Part shown: positions 7,425 to 14,575 of the stretch, piece after piece | Layout: every line of letters starts with the position of its first letter | How positions within the stretch are numbered: position 1 is the stretch's first letter | Source: Pseudomonadales bacterium | GTDB taxonomy: Bacteria > Pseudomonadota > Gammaproteobacteria > Pseudomonadales > Pseudohongiellaceae | Assembly: GCA_023257655.1 (NCBI GenBank) | Contig: JALRBQ010000019.1 | Coordinates: forward strand, 1 to 52,671 | Direction of reading: 5' to 3' | Length of the DNA: 52,671 nt | Notes under the pieces: generated by a model | Seen by the model: only the letters and a program-made list of their open reading frames with translations | Database searches by the model: none | What the model was told of the DNA's origin: nothing | Translations under genes and position numbers: made by a program

Positions 7425-9581
7425 ATGTTTATCCTTAATTTTAGAGCGCTGTCCTTACGAGCTCCGCGCCACCTACTGCAAGGTTTGCTGACCGGTGTGA
7501 GCCTGATGCTGCTGGTAGCATGCAGCGATCCGGAACCGGTTGCCGGCACTCCGGAATCAACCGCCGATACGACAAGCGCTGCTGGCGAGCACGCTATCAC
7601 GTCTGAAGCCGGTACCACGGATAACTTTGTGTATGAGGCAGATCGGTTCGCCGATCGCCGAATCCTGCGCTATCAGGTGCCTGGCTTTGACGCGCTCACG
7701 AGCCAACAGAAGGAGCTCTTGTATTATTTGTCCCAGGCGGGATTGTCAGGTCGGGACATCATGTACGATCAAAACTACAAACATAACCTGCGCATCCGAC
7801 GGACGCTTGAGGAAATCATCAAACATTATCCCGGGGCGCGGGACACCGAACAATTTGGCGAGTTTGTCACCTATGTCAAACAAGTCTGGTTTTCCAATGG
7901 CATTCATCACAACTACTCCAACCTGAAACTAGTCCCCGGATTCTCGGCTGAATATTTCGCAGAACTCGTCAATACCTCCATCCCTTTAGCGTCGTTCCCT
8001 GTGCGCGATGGCCAAACGGTAAGGCAATTGCTTACCGAATTGACGCCGATCCTGTTCGATCCGACGATCGCGCCCAAAAAAGTCGATACCGCCGATGGCA
8101 TCGACAAGGTGGTAAATTCAGCCGTCAATTTCTATGAGGGCGTTACCGAACAGGAAGTTCTCGATTTCTATGCTGCCAAGATTGACCGCAATGACCCTAC
8201 GCCAGTGTCCTACGGGCTGAATTCCAAACTTGTCAAAGTCAATGGCGAGATCTCCGAGCGGGTATGGCGCATCGATGGCATGTACGGTGAGGCTCTCGAA
8301 CAGGTTGTCTACTGGCTGGAGCGCGCGATTGGTGTTGCAGAAAATGACAAACAGAAACAGGCAATGGAACTGCTCGTACACTACTACCGCACCGGTGATC
8401 TCGCCGATTTCGATGCCTATAACATTGCCTGGTTAGCTGACACTACATCCGAAGTCGACGCTATCATTGGTTTTATCGAGACCTATAATGACCCACTCGG
8501 CATGCGTGGTTCATTCGAATCAGTGATCGCCTTCCGCGATAATGAAACCACCAAGCGAATCAGCGCCATCGGTGAACGGGCACAATGGTTTGAAGACAAT
8601 TCACCGACATCCGCGAATCACAAGAAAACCAATGTGGTCGGCATTGACGGCAAGGCAATTACTGTGGTCATGGAGTCGGGCGATTCATCCCCATCCACAC
8701 CGATCGGCATTAATTTGCCGAATGCGAACTGGATCAGAGCGGAACACGGATCCAAATCGGTGAATCTTTCCAACATCGTCGCCGCCTACAATTCCTCACC
8801 CAGCAAAATGCTGGACGAGTTTGCCTATTCCGAAGCCGAGGTTGCCCGCACACTCGCTTATGCAGAGCAGGCCGACAATCTCCACACTGACATGCATGAA
8901 GTCATCGGTCATGCTTCAGGCAAGATCAACCCCGGCGTTGGCGCTCCTTCAGAAACCCTGCGCCAATACGCCAGCACGCTCGAAGAAGCCCGCGCCGACC
9001 TCGTCGCCCTGTATTATTCAATGAGCCCAATGCTGGTCGAGATTGGCGTCATGGATAATCTCGATGTGGGCCGCTCGCAGTATGATGGTTTCATCCGTAA
9101 CGGCTTGATGACACAACTCCGCCGCCTGCAGCCGGGCGAGCTGGTGGAAGAGGCGCACATGCGCGATCGGCAGATGATAGCGCAATGGGTGTATGAACAC
9201 GGCCTCGCAGATAATGTCATCGAGCGTGTGGTTCGCGATGGTAAAACCTATTTCGTCATCAATGATTACGACAGACTGCAGACCCTGTTTGGGGATCTGT
9301 TGCGAGAGATTCAGCGCATCACATCGGAAGGCGATTTTGCGGCAGGCCGCGACCTCGTCGAAAATTACGGGACGCAGGTCGATACCGAGTTGCATGCAGA
9401 AGTGCTGGAGCGATTCTCAGCGCTCGATGTCGCTCCCTATTCCGGCTTCATCAATCCGCGCATCGTAGCCGACGATGCCAATGGCGTCGTGAGCAATGTG
9501 CGCGTCGAATATCCTGACGACTTCATGGCACAGATGCTCGAGTATGCGGAACGCTATTCGTTCCTGCCCAATGAGAACTAG
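7425..9581 (+). CDS. M49 family peptidase (dipeptidyl peptidase III-like), lipoprotein
   Basis: 718-residue zinc metallopeptidase of the DPP III family, predicted to be a membrane-anchored lipoprotein. The N-terminus is a lipoprotein signal with LLVAC, lipidated Cys33, followed by a Ser/Thr/Glu-rich linker. The hallmark six-residue zinc motif HEVIGH is at 491-496 and the second motif EEARADL at 520-526. Together they define M49 (HEXXGH plus EExxA/RxE/D), so both zinc histidines, the catalytic Glu and the third ligand are present. DPP III releases dipeptides from oligopeptide N-termini. A lipoprotein form would act at the periplasmic or cell-surface face. The start ATG is preceded by AAGGAG. 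Two small genes follow closely on the same strand. Confidence 0.92.
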   Translation: MFILNFRALSLRAPRHLLQGLLTGVSLMLLVACSDPEPVAGTPESTADTTSAAGEHAITSEAGTTDNFVYEADRFADRRILRYQVPGFDALTSQQKELLYYLSQAGLSGRDIMYDQNYKHNLRIRRTLEEIIKHYPGARDTEQFGEFVTYVKQVWFSNGIHHNYSNLKLVPGFSAEYFAELVNTSIPLASFPVRDGQTVRQLLTELTPILFDPTIAPKKVDTADGIDKVVNSAVNFYEGVTEQEVLDFYAAKIDRNDPTPVSYGLNSKLVKVNGEISERVWRIDGMYGEALEQVVYWLERAIGVAENDKQKQAMELLVHYYRTGDLADFDAYNIAWLADTTSEVDAIIGFIETYNDPLGMRGSFESVIAFRDNETTKRISAIGERAQWFEDNSPTSANHKKTNVVGIDGKAITVVMESGDSSPSTPIGINLPNANWIRAEHGSKSVNLSNIVAAYNSSPSKMLDEFAYSEAEVARTLAYAEQADNLHTDMHEVIGHASGKINPGVGAPSETLRQYASTLEEARADLVALYYSMSPMLVEIGVMDNLDVGRSQYDGFIRNGLMTQLRRLQPGELVEEAHMRDRQMIAQWVYEHGLADNVIERVVRDGKTYFVINDYDRLQTLFGDLLREIQRITSEGDFAAGRDLVENYGTQVDTELHAEVLERFSALDVAPYSGFINPRIVADDANGVVSNVRVEYPDDFMAQMLEYAERYSFLPNEN

Positions 9582-9604
9582 TCGATGACTCGCTGGAAGT
9601 TGCC

Positions 9605-9952
9605 GTGACCATCCGCCTGTTCACGTACGGCAGTCTGATGCCCGGGCGCGAGTACGCCCATCTGCTGGAGCCGGCAGCAGGCACGTGGCAGCCCGCTTCC
9701 GTGCGCGGCTTCATCGACGCGAATGGATGGGGTCATAGTGTGGGATTTCCGGCGGTGATATTGGATGACACCGGCACGGAAATTCCCGGGATGCTGCTGA
9801 CCTCGGGCGTGTTGCCATCACTCTGGGCGTCACTCGACGAGTACGAAGGTGCCGCCTACCAGCGCAGTATCACCCAGGCGACTCTCCCGGACGGCATCAA
9901 AGTTGAGACGTTTATCTACACACTGCACCCAGATCGGCAACGCGACACCTAG
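9605..9952 (+). CDS. Gamma-glutamylcyclotransferase-like protein
   Basis: 115-residue cytoplasmic protein of the GGCT/YtfP fold. The signature YGSLMPG loop (residues 8-14) binds the gamma-glutamyl substrate in family members, and the conserved acid is Glu81 in LDEYEG. The enzymes cyclise gamma-glutamyl amides to 5-oxoproline, but many short YtfP-like members have unknown substrates. The start is a GTG at 9605, 23 bases after the peptidase stop, where similarity begins (TIRLFTYGSL). It is probably expressed with the M49 peptidase; both concern peptides, which makes joint peptide turnover a reasonable but unproven idea. Confidence 0.85.
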   Translation: MTIRLFTYGSLMPGREYAHLLEPAAGTWQPASVRGFIDANGWGHSVGFPAVILDDTGTEIPGMLLTSGVLPSLWASLDEYEGAAYQRSITQATLPDGIKVETFIYTLHPDRQRDT

Positions 9953-10005
9953 CATCGAAAGACCTTGTGCGACAGCAGAACCCGATTGTGCTAGTCTGCG
10001 TGACC

Positions 10006-10278
10006 ATGAAATTGCTAATTCGAAATCTTGCCCGCACGACGACCGAAGCCAGTCTGCGCCGTCTGTTCGAACCCTTCGGCACCTTGCAATCCTGCCACCT
10101 GGTTATGGATCCGGTGACAGGGCTTTCGAAAGGTTTTGGCTTCGTGGAAATTCCCAAGGCCGGTGCAGCCAAGGCCGCTATGAAATCCCTGAACCAGACT
10201 GAATTGGACGGCAATCGAATACGGGTCAAGCGCGCTGAACGTCTTGCGCCATCCGATTCGACGGATTCCAGCCAGTAG
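10006..10278 (+). CDS. Single-RRM RNA-binding protein
   Basis: 90-residue protein consisting of one RNA recognition motif. RNP2 is LLIRNL (residues 3-8) and RNP1 is KGFGFVEI (42-49) with both exposed phenylalanines; the beta-alpha-beta-beta-alpha-beta order is complete, followed by a short polar tail. Such one-domain RRM proteins are common in cyanobacteria and scattered through proteobacteria, where they are thought to act on mRNA. The start is the ATG at 10006, which matches the usual MxxxIxNL N-terminus; the upstream in-frame extension to 9967 has no similarity. Its stop is only three bases from the stop of the convergent gene at 10282. Confidence 0.92.
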   Translation: MKLLIRNLARTTTEASLRRLFEPFGTLQSCHLVMDPVTGLSKGFGFVEIPKAGAAKAAMKSLNQTELDGNRIRVKRAERLAPSDSTDSSQ

Positions 10279-10281
10279 CGC

Positions 10282-11100
10282 TCACGCCAGACCCATCAGG
10301 CTCCGGATTTCTTTGGCAGCGGCGACCCTGCCAATCCAACTGAATGTGCCCTGCTCCAGCATTTCCCGGCTGGCACTCAACAGCGGATTGAGGCAGGCCC
10401 AGGTCAGGGCTCCGCCCACACTTACCCGTTGTGCACCAGCGGCTGCCAACTCTTTCAGGCTGGCCTCATGAATGAATGAGGCCAGCACATTGAATGGCTT
10501 GTCGAGTCGACTGGTAATCGCCTCCAACTGCTCCAGTGAATTGACCGCCGGAGCGAATAGCACGTCGGCCCCGGCTGAGCTGTAAGCTAACATACGCTCC
10601 GTCACCTCTTCCCGGTCGCTGCCCGCTCGCAGCAAGCCCTCGGCACGCGCCGTCAGCACCAGCGGAATTCCGCTTTCGGCAATCGTCGCCACGGCGACGC
10701 GAATGCGCGCTGTGGCTTCTGCTACAGAGTACAGTTCCCTGCGCTCGCGATTGAAGTCCTCGATCGAGAATCCGGCGACGCCGGTCGCAATGAGGCGGCG
10801 CATGTTCGCGGCCATGGTGTCGAGATCTTCGGCATAACCGTCTTCAAAATCGACACTGATCGGCACCTCTGTGGCCGCGCTGAGCGCGGCGCAATGCTGC
10901 AGCGTCGCCTCCAGTCCGACATCGCCGTCCAGTTTTCCCTGGGTGAAAGCGAAGCCGCCGCTTGTGGTGGCGAGCGCCTTGAAGCCGAGACCCGCCAATA
11001 ATTTGGCCGAACCCGCATCCCAGGGATTGGGGATAACCCAGGCCTCGGACTGCGTATGCAACGCCTTGAATTGATGACATTTTTCCAACTGCGTTGTCAT
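10282..11100 (-). CDS. Isocitrate lyase / PEP mutase superfamily enzyme
   Basis: 272-residue TIM-barrel enzyme of the PEP mutase/isocitrate lyase superfamily. Visible are WVIPNPWDAGSAKLLAGLGF near the N-terminus, ATTSGGFA, the metal-binding VDFEDGYAED, GVAGFSIED, VLTARAEGLL and GADVLFAPA. The catalytic Cys loop of true isocitrate lyase (KKCGH) is absent. The protein belongs to the short branch that includes oxaloacetate hydrolases, methylisocitrate-lyase-like enzymes and uncharacterised C-C lyases, and the substrate cannot be named. The start at 11100 has AAGGAG upstream, and the ATG overlaps the stop of the upstream membrane gene as ATGA, so the two are translationally coupled. Confidence 0.88.
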   Translation of the reverse strand: MTTQLEKCHQFKALHTQSEAWVIPNPWDAGSAKLLAGLGFKALATTSGGFAFTQGKLDGDVGLEATLQHCAALSAATEVPISVDFEDGYAEDLDTMAANMRRLIATGVAGFSIEDFNRERRELYSVAEATARIRVAVATIAESGIPLVLTARAEGLLRAGSDREEVTERMLAYSSAGADVLFAPAVNSLEQLEAITSRLDKPFNVLASFIHEASLKELAAAGAQRVSVGGALTWACLNPLLSASREMLEQGTFSWIGRVAAAKEIRSLMGLA

Positions 11101-11519
11101 GAATTCTGTTCTCCTTGACGTGCTGTAGTTAGGAAGAGCGGGCGAGAGCGCCACAACATGCTGGCAAGCAGCAAGAAAGGTAGCGCCGTGAGCGCTCCCG
11201 CAATTAATCCTGGCCCCTGTTCTTCAAACACGCTCCACACGAACATGCCAGCGGCCACCTGCAAGGTATAGAGCGCAGCCCAGGGGTGCATCCATTGGCG
11301 CAGATGCCAGAAACCCCAGGCGCCGGCGGCATAGATGATCCAATGCAGGGGTTCTGTGGCTTTGGCCCACCAACCGGTAAGCATTATGCCGAACCAGACC
11401 TCCTGATCCTGGGACACCGGCTTCAGGAAGAAGTCCCATGGCACATAGACGACGGCCATGAACGCGCAGAACACCATTAGGGTATTCATCCACCAGGGTC
11501 GCTTGCGCAGCTCAGACAT
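11097..11519 (-). CDS. Small membrane protein of unknown function
   Basis: About 140 residues with four hydrophobic segments and many tryptophans (WWMNTLMVF, VWFGIMLTGWWAKATEPLHWIIY, HPWAALYTLQVAAGMFVWSVFEEQGPG). I do not recognise the family with certainty. The reading frame extends to an ATG at 11549, but that codon lies inside the CRP-type palindrome at 11539-11554, so the start at 11519 (MSELRKRP) is preferred; ATGs at 11528 and 11531 are further options. The stop overlaps the start of the PEP mutase-family gene by ATGA, implying coupled expression. An inner-membrane location is likely; nothing else can be inferred. Confidence 0.7.
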   Translation of the reverse strand: MSELRKRPWWMNTLMVFCAFMAVVYVPWDFFLKPVSQDQEVWFGIMLTGWWAKATEPLHWIIYAAGAWGFWHLRQWMHPWAALYTLQVAAGMFVWSVFEEQGPGLIAGALTALPFLLLASMLWRSRPLFLTTARQGEQNS

Positions 11520-11538
11520 GAGTATCATCATGCTCGAC

Positions 11539-11554
11539 TGTGAAACCATTCACA
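11539..11554. promoter_or_regulatory. Perfect CRP-type operator between divergent genes
   Basis: TGTGA (11539-11543), six bases, TCACA (11550-11554): an exact match to the CRP/Vfr core palindrome. It sits between the start of the minus-strand membrane gene (11519) and the plus-strand DUF1801 gene (11635). The flanking bases CGAC..TGTGAAAC are shared with the site at 12662. Being only ~20 bases from the minus-strand start, it could repress that side and activate the plus side (inference). Confidence 0.7.
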
Positions 11555-11634
11555 CAGAAAAAAAGCAAGACTACTCCTGCTTCTCTGAAAAAGGAATTTT
11601 GAAGAGCGCCTGCGCGCTAACGAGGAAGAACCCG

Positions 11635-12024
11635 ATGGCAACGATACAGACTGTGCGCACAGGTGCGAGTGTTGAAGACTTCATCGCGACTGTGGCAAAT
11701 GCGACTCGACAGCAGGATGCACGCACGCTGGTGGCTATGATGGAAACCGTTACCGGTGAGCCCGCCGCGATGTGGGGCCCAGCCATCATCGGTTTCGGGG
11801 AAGTCACCACGCAGTACGCCAATGGCAGCGAAGGTCGTATGTTGCGCATGGGATTCAGTCCGCGCAAGGCGAATCTTGCGCTCTATATAGGACATGACAA
11901 GTCACTGTTGGCCAGACTCGGCAAGCACAAGACCAGTGTCGCCTGCCTTTATATCAATAAACTCGCGGACATTGATCTTGAGGTCTTAAGAAAATTGATT
12001 GCAAGAAGCTGGAACCGCCGCTGA
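11635..12024 (+). CDS. DUF1801 domain protein
   Basis: 129-residue soluble protein of the DUF1801/YdhG-type fold. The visible pattern is VEDFIATVANATRQQDARTLVAMMETVTGEPAAMWGPAIIGFG, then a central FSPRKANLALYI and a C-terminal KLADIDLEVLRKLIARSW, all typical of the family. Members are small and structurally related to iron-chaperone frataxin-like proteins, with unknown function here. The start ATG at 11635 has CGAGGAAG just upstream. The frame is open far upstream (to 11458), but that part overlaps the divergent promoter region. A perfect CRP box is centred about 88 bases before the start codon, so control by cAMP-CRP is predicted. Confidence 0.85.
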   Translation: MATIQTVRTGASVEDFIATVANATRQQDARTLVAMMETVTGEPAAMWGPAIIGFGEVTTQYANGSEGRMLRMGFSPRKANLALYIGHDKSLLARLGKHKTSVACLYINKLADIDLEVLRKLIARSWNRR

Positions 12025-12100
12025 TTGACGGCATCGAATCGGCAGTTCCAGAACCAGGATTACCGGGCAGGCAAAACAAGAATCACAGTCGGGTGCTGAT

Positions 12101-12520
12101 ATGAAGAATCCAATGCGAAACATTGCTGCGCTGGTTAGCGGAATCGTGATCGGATCCATCGTCAACTACACATTCATCATTGCCGGTGGCTTCATGATCG
12201 AGCCACCCGCAAGCGTTGATATGTCAGATGCTCAGAGCATTGCGGCCGGCATGGAATACTTTACGCCAGTACATTTTCTGTTTCCTTTTCTGGGTCACGC
12301 GTTGGGCACACTGGTAGGCGCACTGGTGACCTGTTCGATGGCGTCAGATCACAAGGTCCTGTTCACCCTGTTCATCGGCGTCATATTCCTGGCGGGAGGC
12401 ATCGCAGCGACAATCATGATCCCGGCACCGATTTGGTTTGTGCTCTGTGACCTCCTGATCGCCTATCTGCCGATGGCCTGGCTGGCTTTCCGACTACGCA
12501 GGCCAAACTTGGTCTCCTGA
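12101..12520 (+). CDS. Small polytopic membrane protein
   Basis: 139-residue protein with about four transmembrane segments: residues ~8-31, ~57-78 (HFLFPFLGHALGTLVGALVTC), ~84-107 and ~110-131, ending in a basic tail (AFRLRRPN). No signal-peptide cleavage site or catalytic motif is visible. The layout, with the short acidic loop after the first helix and the GHALGTLVGA helix, recalls small hypothetical membrane proteins found in many proteobacteria and Bacteroidetes, but I cannot name a family. It lies 76 bases after the DUF1801 gene and may share its transcript. GGGTG lies nine bases upstream of the ATG. Confidence 0.75.
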   Translation: MKNPMRNIAALVSGIVIGSIVNYTFIIAGGFMIEPPASVDMSDAQSIAAGMEYFTPVHFLFPFLGHALGTLVGALVTCSMASDHKVLFTLFIGVIFLAGGIAATIMIPAPIWFVLCDLLIAYLPMAWLAFRLRRPNLVS

Positions 12521-12661
12521 CTGGAGCTCGACATTTCGTCACCCACGAAAGTCCTCGCAAGCACGCGTCAATCCTGCCCCTAAGGCAGCTTCTTCCTTCT
12601 CAATCTGAAACTCGCGACAACGGTACCAGTTCACACTTTGTGCAGGCCGAAGGACTGCGAC

Positions 12662-12677
12662 TGTGAAACAGATCACA
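12662..12677 (+). promoter_or_regulatory. Perfect CRP-type operator upstream of the acidic secreted protein
   Basis: TGTGA (12662-12666), six bases, TCACA (12673-12677). A TATAGT -10-like hexamer lies at 12717-12722, putting the palindrome centre about 60 bases before the expected transcription start. That is the class I activator position. No good -35 box is present, which fits activator dependence. The downstream gene starts at 12760 with a strong GGAGG. Confidence 0.75.
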
Positions 12678-12759
12678 AGCAACCGCTTTCCCCGATGCAG
12701 CCATAATTACCTTCTGTATAGTGATTTTCAGCACCACGCATTAATGGAGGTTCTATTCG

Positions 12760-13524
12760 ATGAAACGAATCAATACGACAGCACTCGCTCTTGCCATCAG
12801 TTTTCTGTTACTGGTTTTGACACAGGGCGTACTCGCTCAGGGACAGAGTGATGGCAAAGGCAATAGCGATAATGCCGCACATAACAGTGACCATGGCCAT
12901 GGCAAGAACAAGAATGTCGGGGTAGGCAATGCCTCTGACGGCATCTTCGGCAGCATCATCACAGCCAAGGATATTTTCTATACCGGCAACCCACTCGATA
13001 TCAGTTTGCGATTTGCCCGTGGCGCGGAACTCATCACTGACGGACAAGTCGACGCCTATGTCGTCGTTTTCTCACCGCCGACTACAACTGACGATGACAC
13101 TGCAACCGATGAACCGGCCAGCGATTCAGAGGATCCAGATGCAAGCGATGAACCGGATCCCGTTGCCAAAACCAATGCGCTTTCGGATGCAGTTGTCTTG
13201 CCCGTCAGCAGTATCGCCAGCGCCGACAGCAAGAAGTTGTTCGAACTTGACGCAGTGGATGTGAGCGCCCTCCCTGCCGGCACTTATCAGCTCGGTCTGA
13301 TTCTGACCAATCCAGGTGGCGATCCTCTCGTCATCAACGATTGGTATCGCGGATTGCTCGGTCTGATCGATGTTGTCGGGCTCACTGTCAGCGATGAAGC
13401 GGTGGATTTCGACAAGGACGGCGACGGCGAAGTCGATGATGACGACGACGGCGACGGCTTCTCTGACGATCCTGATCCAGACTCCGATTCTGATTCTTCT
13501 TCAGACCCGGATCCTGCCACCTGA
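12760..13524 (+). CDS. Secreted, highly acidic calcium-binding-like protein
   Basis: 254-residue protein with signal peptide 1-26 (ending V-L-A). A Gly/His/Lys/Asn linker follows (HGHGKNKN), then a beta-rich domain (about 62-108), an Asp/Glu/Thr/Pro-rich spacer (~109-143), a second beta-rich segment ending in NDWYRGLLGLIDVVGL, and a C-terminal tail beginning DFDKDGDGEVDDDDDGDG. That tail matches thrombospondin type-3 or EF-hand-like Ca2+ loops (DxDxDG), and the last ~40 residues are nearly all Asp, Ser and Pro. No sortase, PEP-CTERM or type 9 signal is visible. Function is unknown; an extracellular Ca-binding or adhesive role is possible. It is preceded by a perfect CRP site and followed by a strong terminator, so it is a monocistronic, probably cAMP-controlled gene. 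Confidence 0.8.
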   Translation: MKRINTTALALAISFLLLVLTQGVLAQGQSDGKGNSDNAAHNSDHGHGKNKNVGVGNASDGIFGSIITAKDIFYTGNPLDISLRFARGAELITDGQVDAYVVVFSPPTTTDDDTATDEPASDSEDPDASDEPDPVAKTNALSDAVVLPVSSIASADSKKLFELDAVDVSALPAGTYQLGLILTNPGGDPLVINDWYRGLLGLIDVVGLTVSDEAVDFDKDGDGEVDDDDDGDGFSDDPDPDSDSDSSSDPDPAT

Positions 13525-13557
13525 AGCAGAATCCCTAACCTATCCTCGGCAGTATTG

Positions 13558-13593
13558 CCCCCGGAGACGTCCTGCGTTCTCCGGGGTTTTTTT
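13558..13593 (+). terminator. Strong rho-independent terminator
   Basis: Stem CCCCGGAGA (13559-13567) pairs perfectly with TCTCCGGGG (13578-13586), followed by seven T (13587-13593). It ends the transcript of the acidic secreted protein. Confidence 0.93.
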
Positions 13594-13690
13594 GCCCTCT
13601 CATCCCTGCATCCCCCCCCTACATTCCCCCTGTATCACCCCCTACTCCACCTCGACACCACCACCAACACCGCCACCAGCAGCCCCGGGA
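13594..13690 (+). other. C-rich, G-poor tract after the terminator
   Basis: About 97 bases dominated by C and T/A with few G, including runs of eight, five and five C. This composition is that of rho-utilisation sites or a low-complexity leader. No protein reading frame here looks real. Confidence 0.45.
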
Positions 13691-13763
13691 GTTTGCATTG
13701 CACACCGACGAACTGGTGTTACACTAGCTCCTCGCGCCGAACAACAACAATAAAGGAGTGAGC

Positions 13764-14573
13764 ATGGGCTTGAACGCAAAGTCGTGGTGGCGAGGTGTCT
13801 TCGCACTGGGAGCACTCAGTCTTACCACATTCAACTTGCCTGCCAACGCCGAAGACGGCGGCAACCTCTATAACACCGATTATGACGTTGCGCAGGGGCG
13901 CAGTTACTTCGAGCGGCAGTGTTCGCGCTGTCATGGCTTCGATGCCAAGGGCAATGACGAAACCGGTGCTCCAGATCTCACCGGACGTCTCAATCGCGCC
14001 AGTTCCGACGTCGGAATTTTCAATATACTGCGCAACGGCATTGCCGGAACGGCGATGCTCCCTGTTCCTGAAACTCTGCCCGATACACTCGTTTGGCAAC
14101 TCGTTGCCTTCGTCAATTCACTCAGTGCAGACCCGGCTAACATCGTGTTACCAGGTTCCATCGCTGCAGGCGCCGACCTGTTTACTGGCAAGGGGGCGTG
14201 TAACGCTTGTCATATGATCAGCGGCAAAGGCGGCAGACTCGGACCGGATCTGACCTTTGTCGGCGATCGTCGCAGCCCGGAAGAACTCGTCGCCGACCTG
14301 ATTATGCCGAATCAGGATGTCGAACCGCGCTGGTGGCGACTGCGCATTACCGGTCGCGACGGAATCACCCGGGAGGGCTTTCGCATGAACGAGAGCAGCT
14401 TCTCCCTGCGCATCATGGACGAAGACGATAATCTCTGGTCCTACGCCAATAATCAGATTGCCAACTATGAACGCATCGAGGACTCCACGATGCCGAGTTA
14501 CGCCCAGACACTGACTGACAGCGAAGTGGATGACCTCGTCGCCTTCCTGTTTTCGCTGCGCAAGGAGAATTAA
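13764..14573 (+). CDS. Di-haem cytochrome c, partner of PQQ dehydrogenase
   Basis: 269-residue periplasmic cytochrome. The signal peptide ends near N-A-N-A-E (about residue 29). The first c-type domain has C53-S-R-C-H57, the second C146-N-A-C-H150. Methionines that could be axial ligands occur in GTAMLPVP and near the C-terminus in DSTMPSYAQTLTDSEVDDLVAFLFSL, the usual cytochrome c helix ending. The start is ATG 13764, not the in-frame GTG at 13758, because AAAGGAG (13752-13758) overlaps that GTG and is spaced correctly for the ATG. The stop is two bases from the PQQ dehydrogenase start, so the two are one operon. The cytochrome should take electrons from PQQH2. A TTGCAC-16-TACACT promoter at 13698-13725 is only weakly supported. 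Confidence 0.92.
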   Translation: MGLNAKSWWRGVFALGALSLTTFNLPANAEDGGNLYNTDYDVAQGRSYFERQCSRCHGFDAKGNDETGAPDLTGRLNRASSDVGIFNILRNGIAGTAMLPVPETLPDTLVWQLVAFVNSLSADPANIVLPGSIAAGADLFTGKGACNACHMISGKGGRLGPDLTFVGDRRSPEELVADLIMPNQDVEPRWWRLRITGRDGITREGFRMNESSFSLRIMDEDDNLWSYANNQIANYERIEDSTMPSYAQTLTDSEVDDLVAFLFSLRKEN

Positions 14574-14575
14574 GC

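Noticed and set aside
13370..13753. Plus-strand ORF of 127 codons over the acidic tail and C-rich tract
   Set aside because: It runs through a terminator and consists of Thr/Pro/Ser low complexity in the wrong frame.
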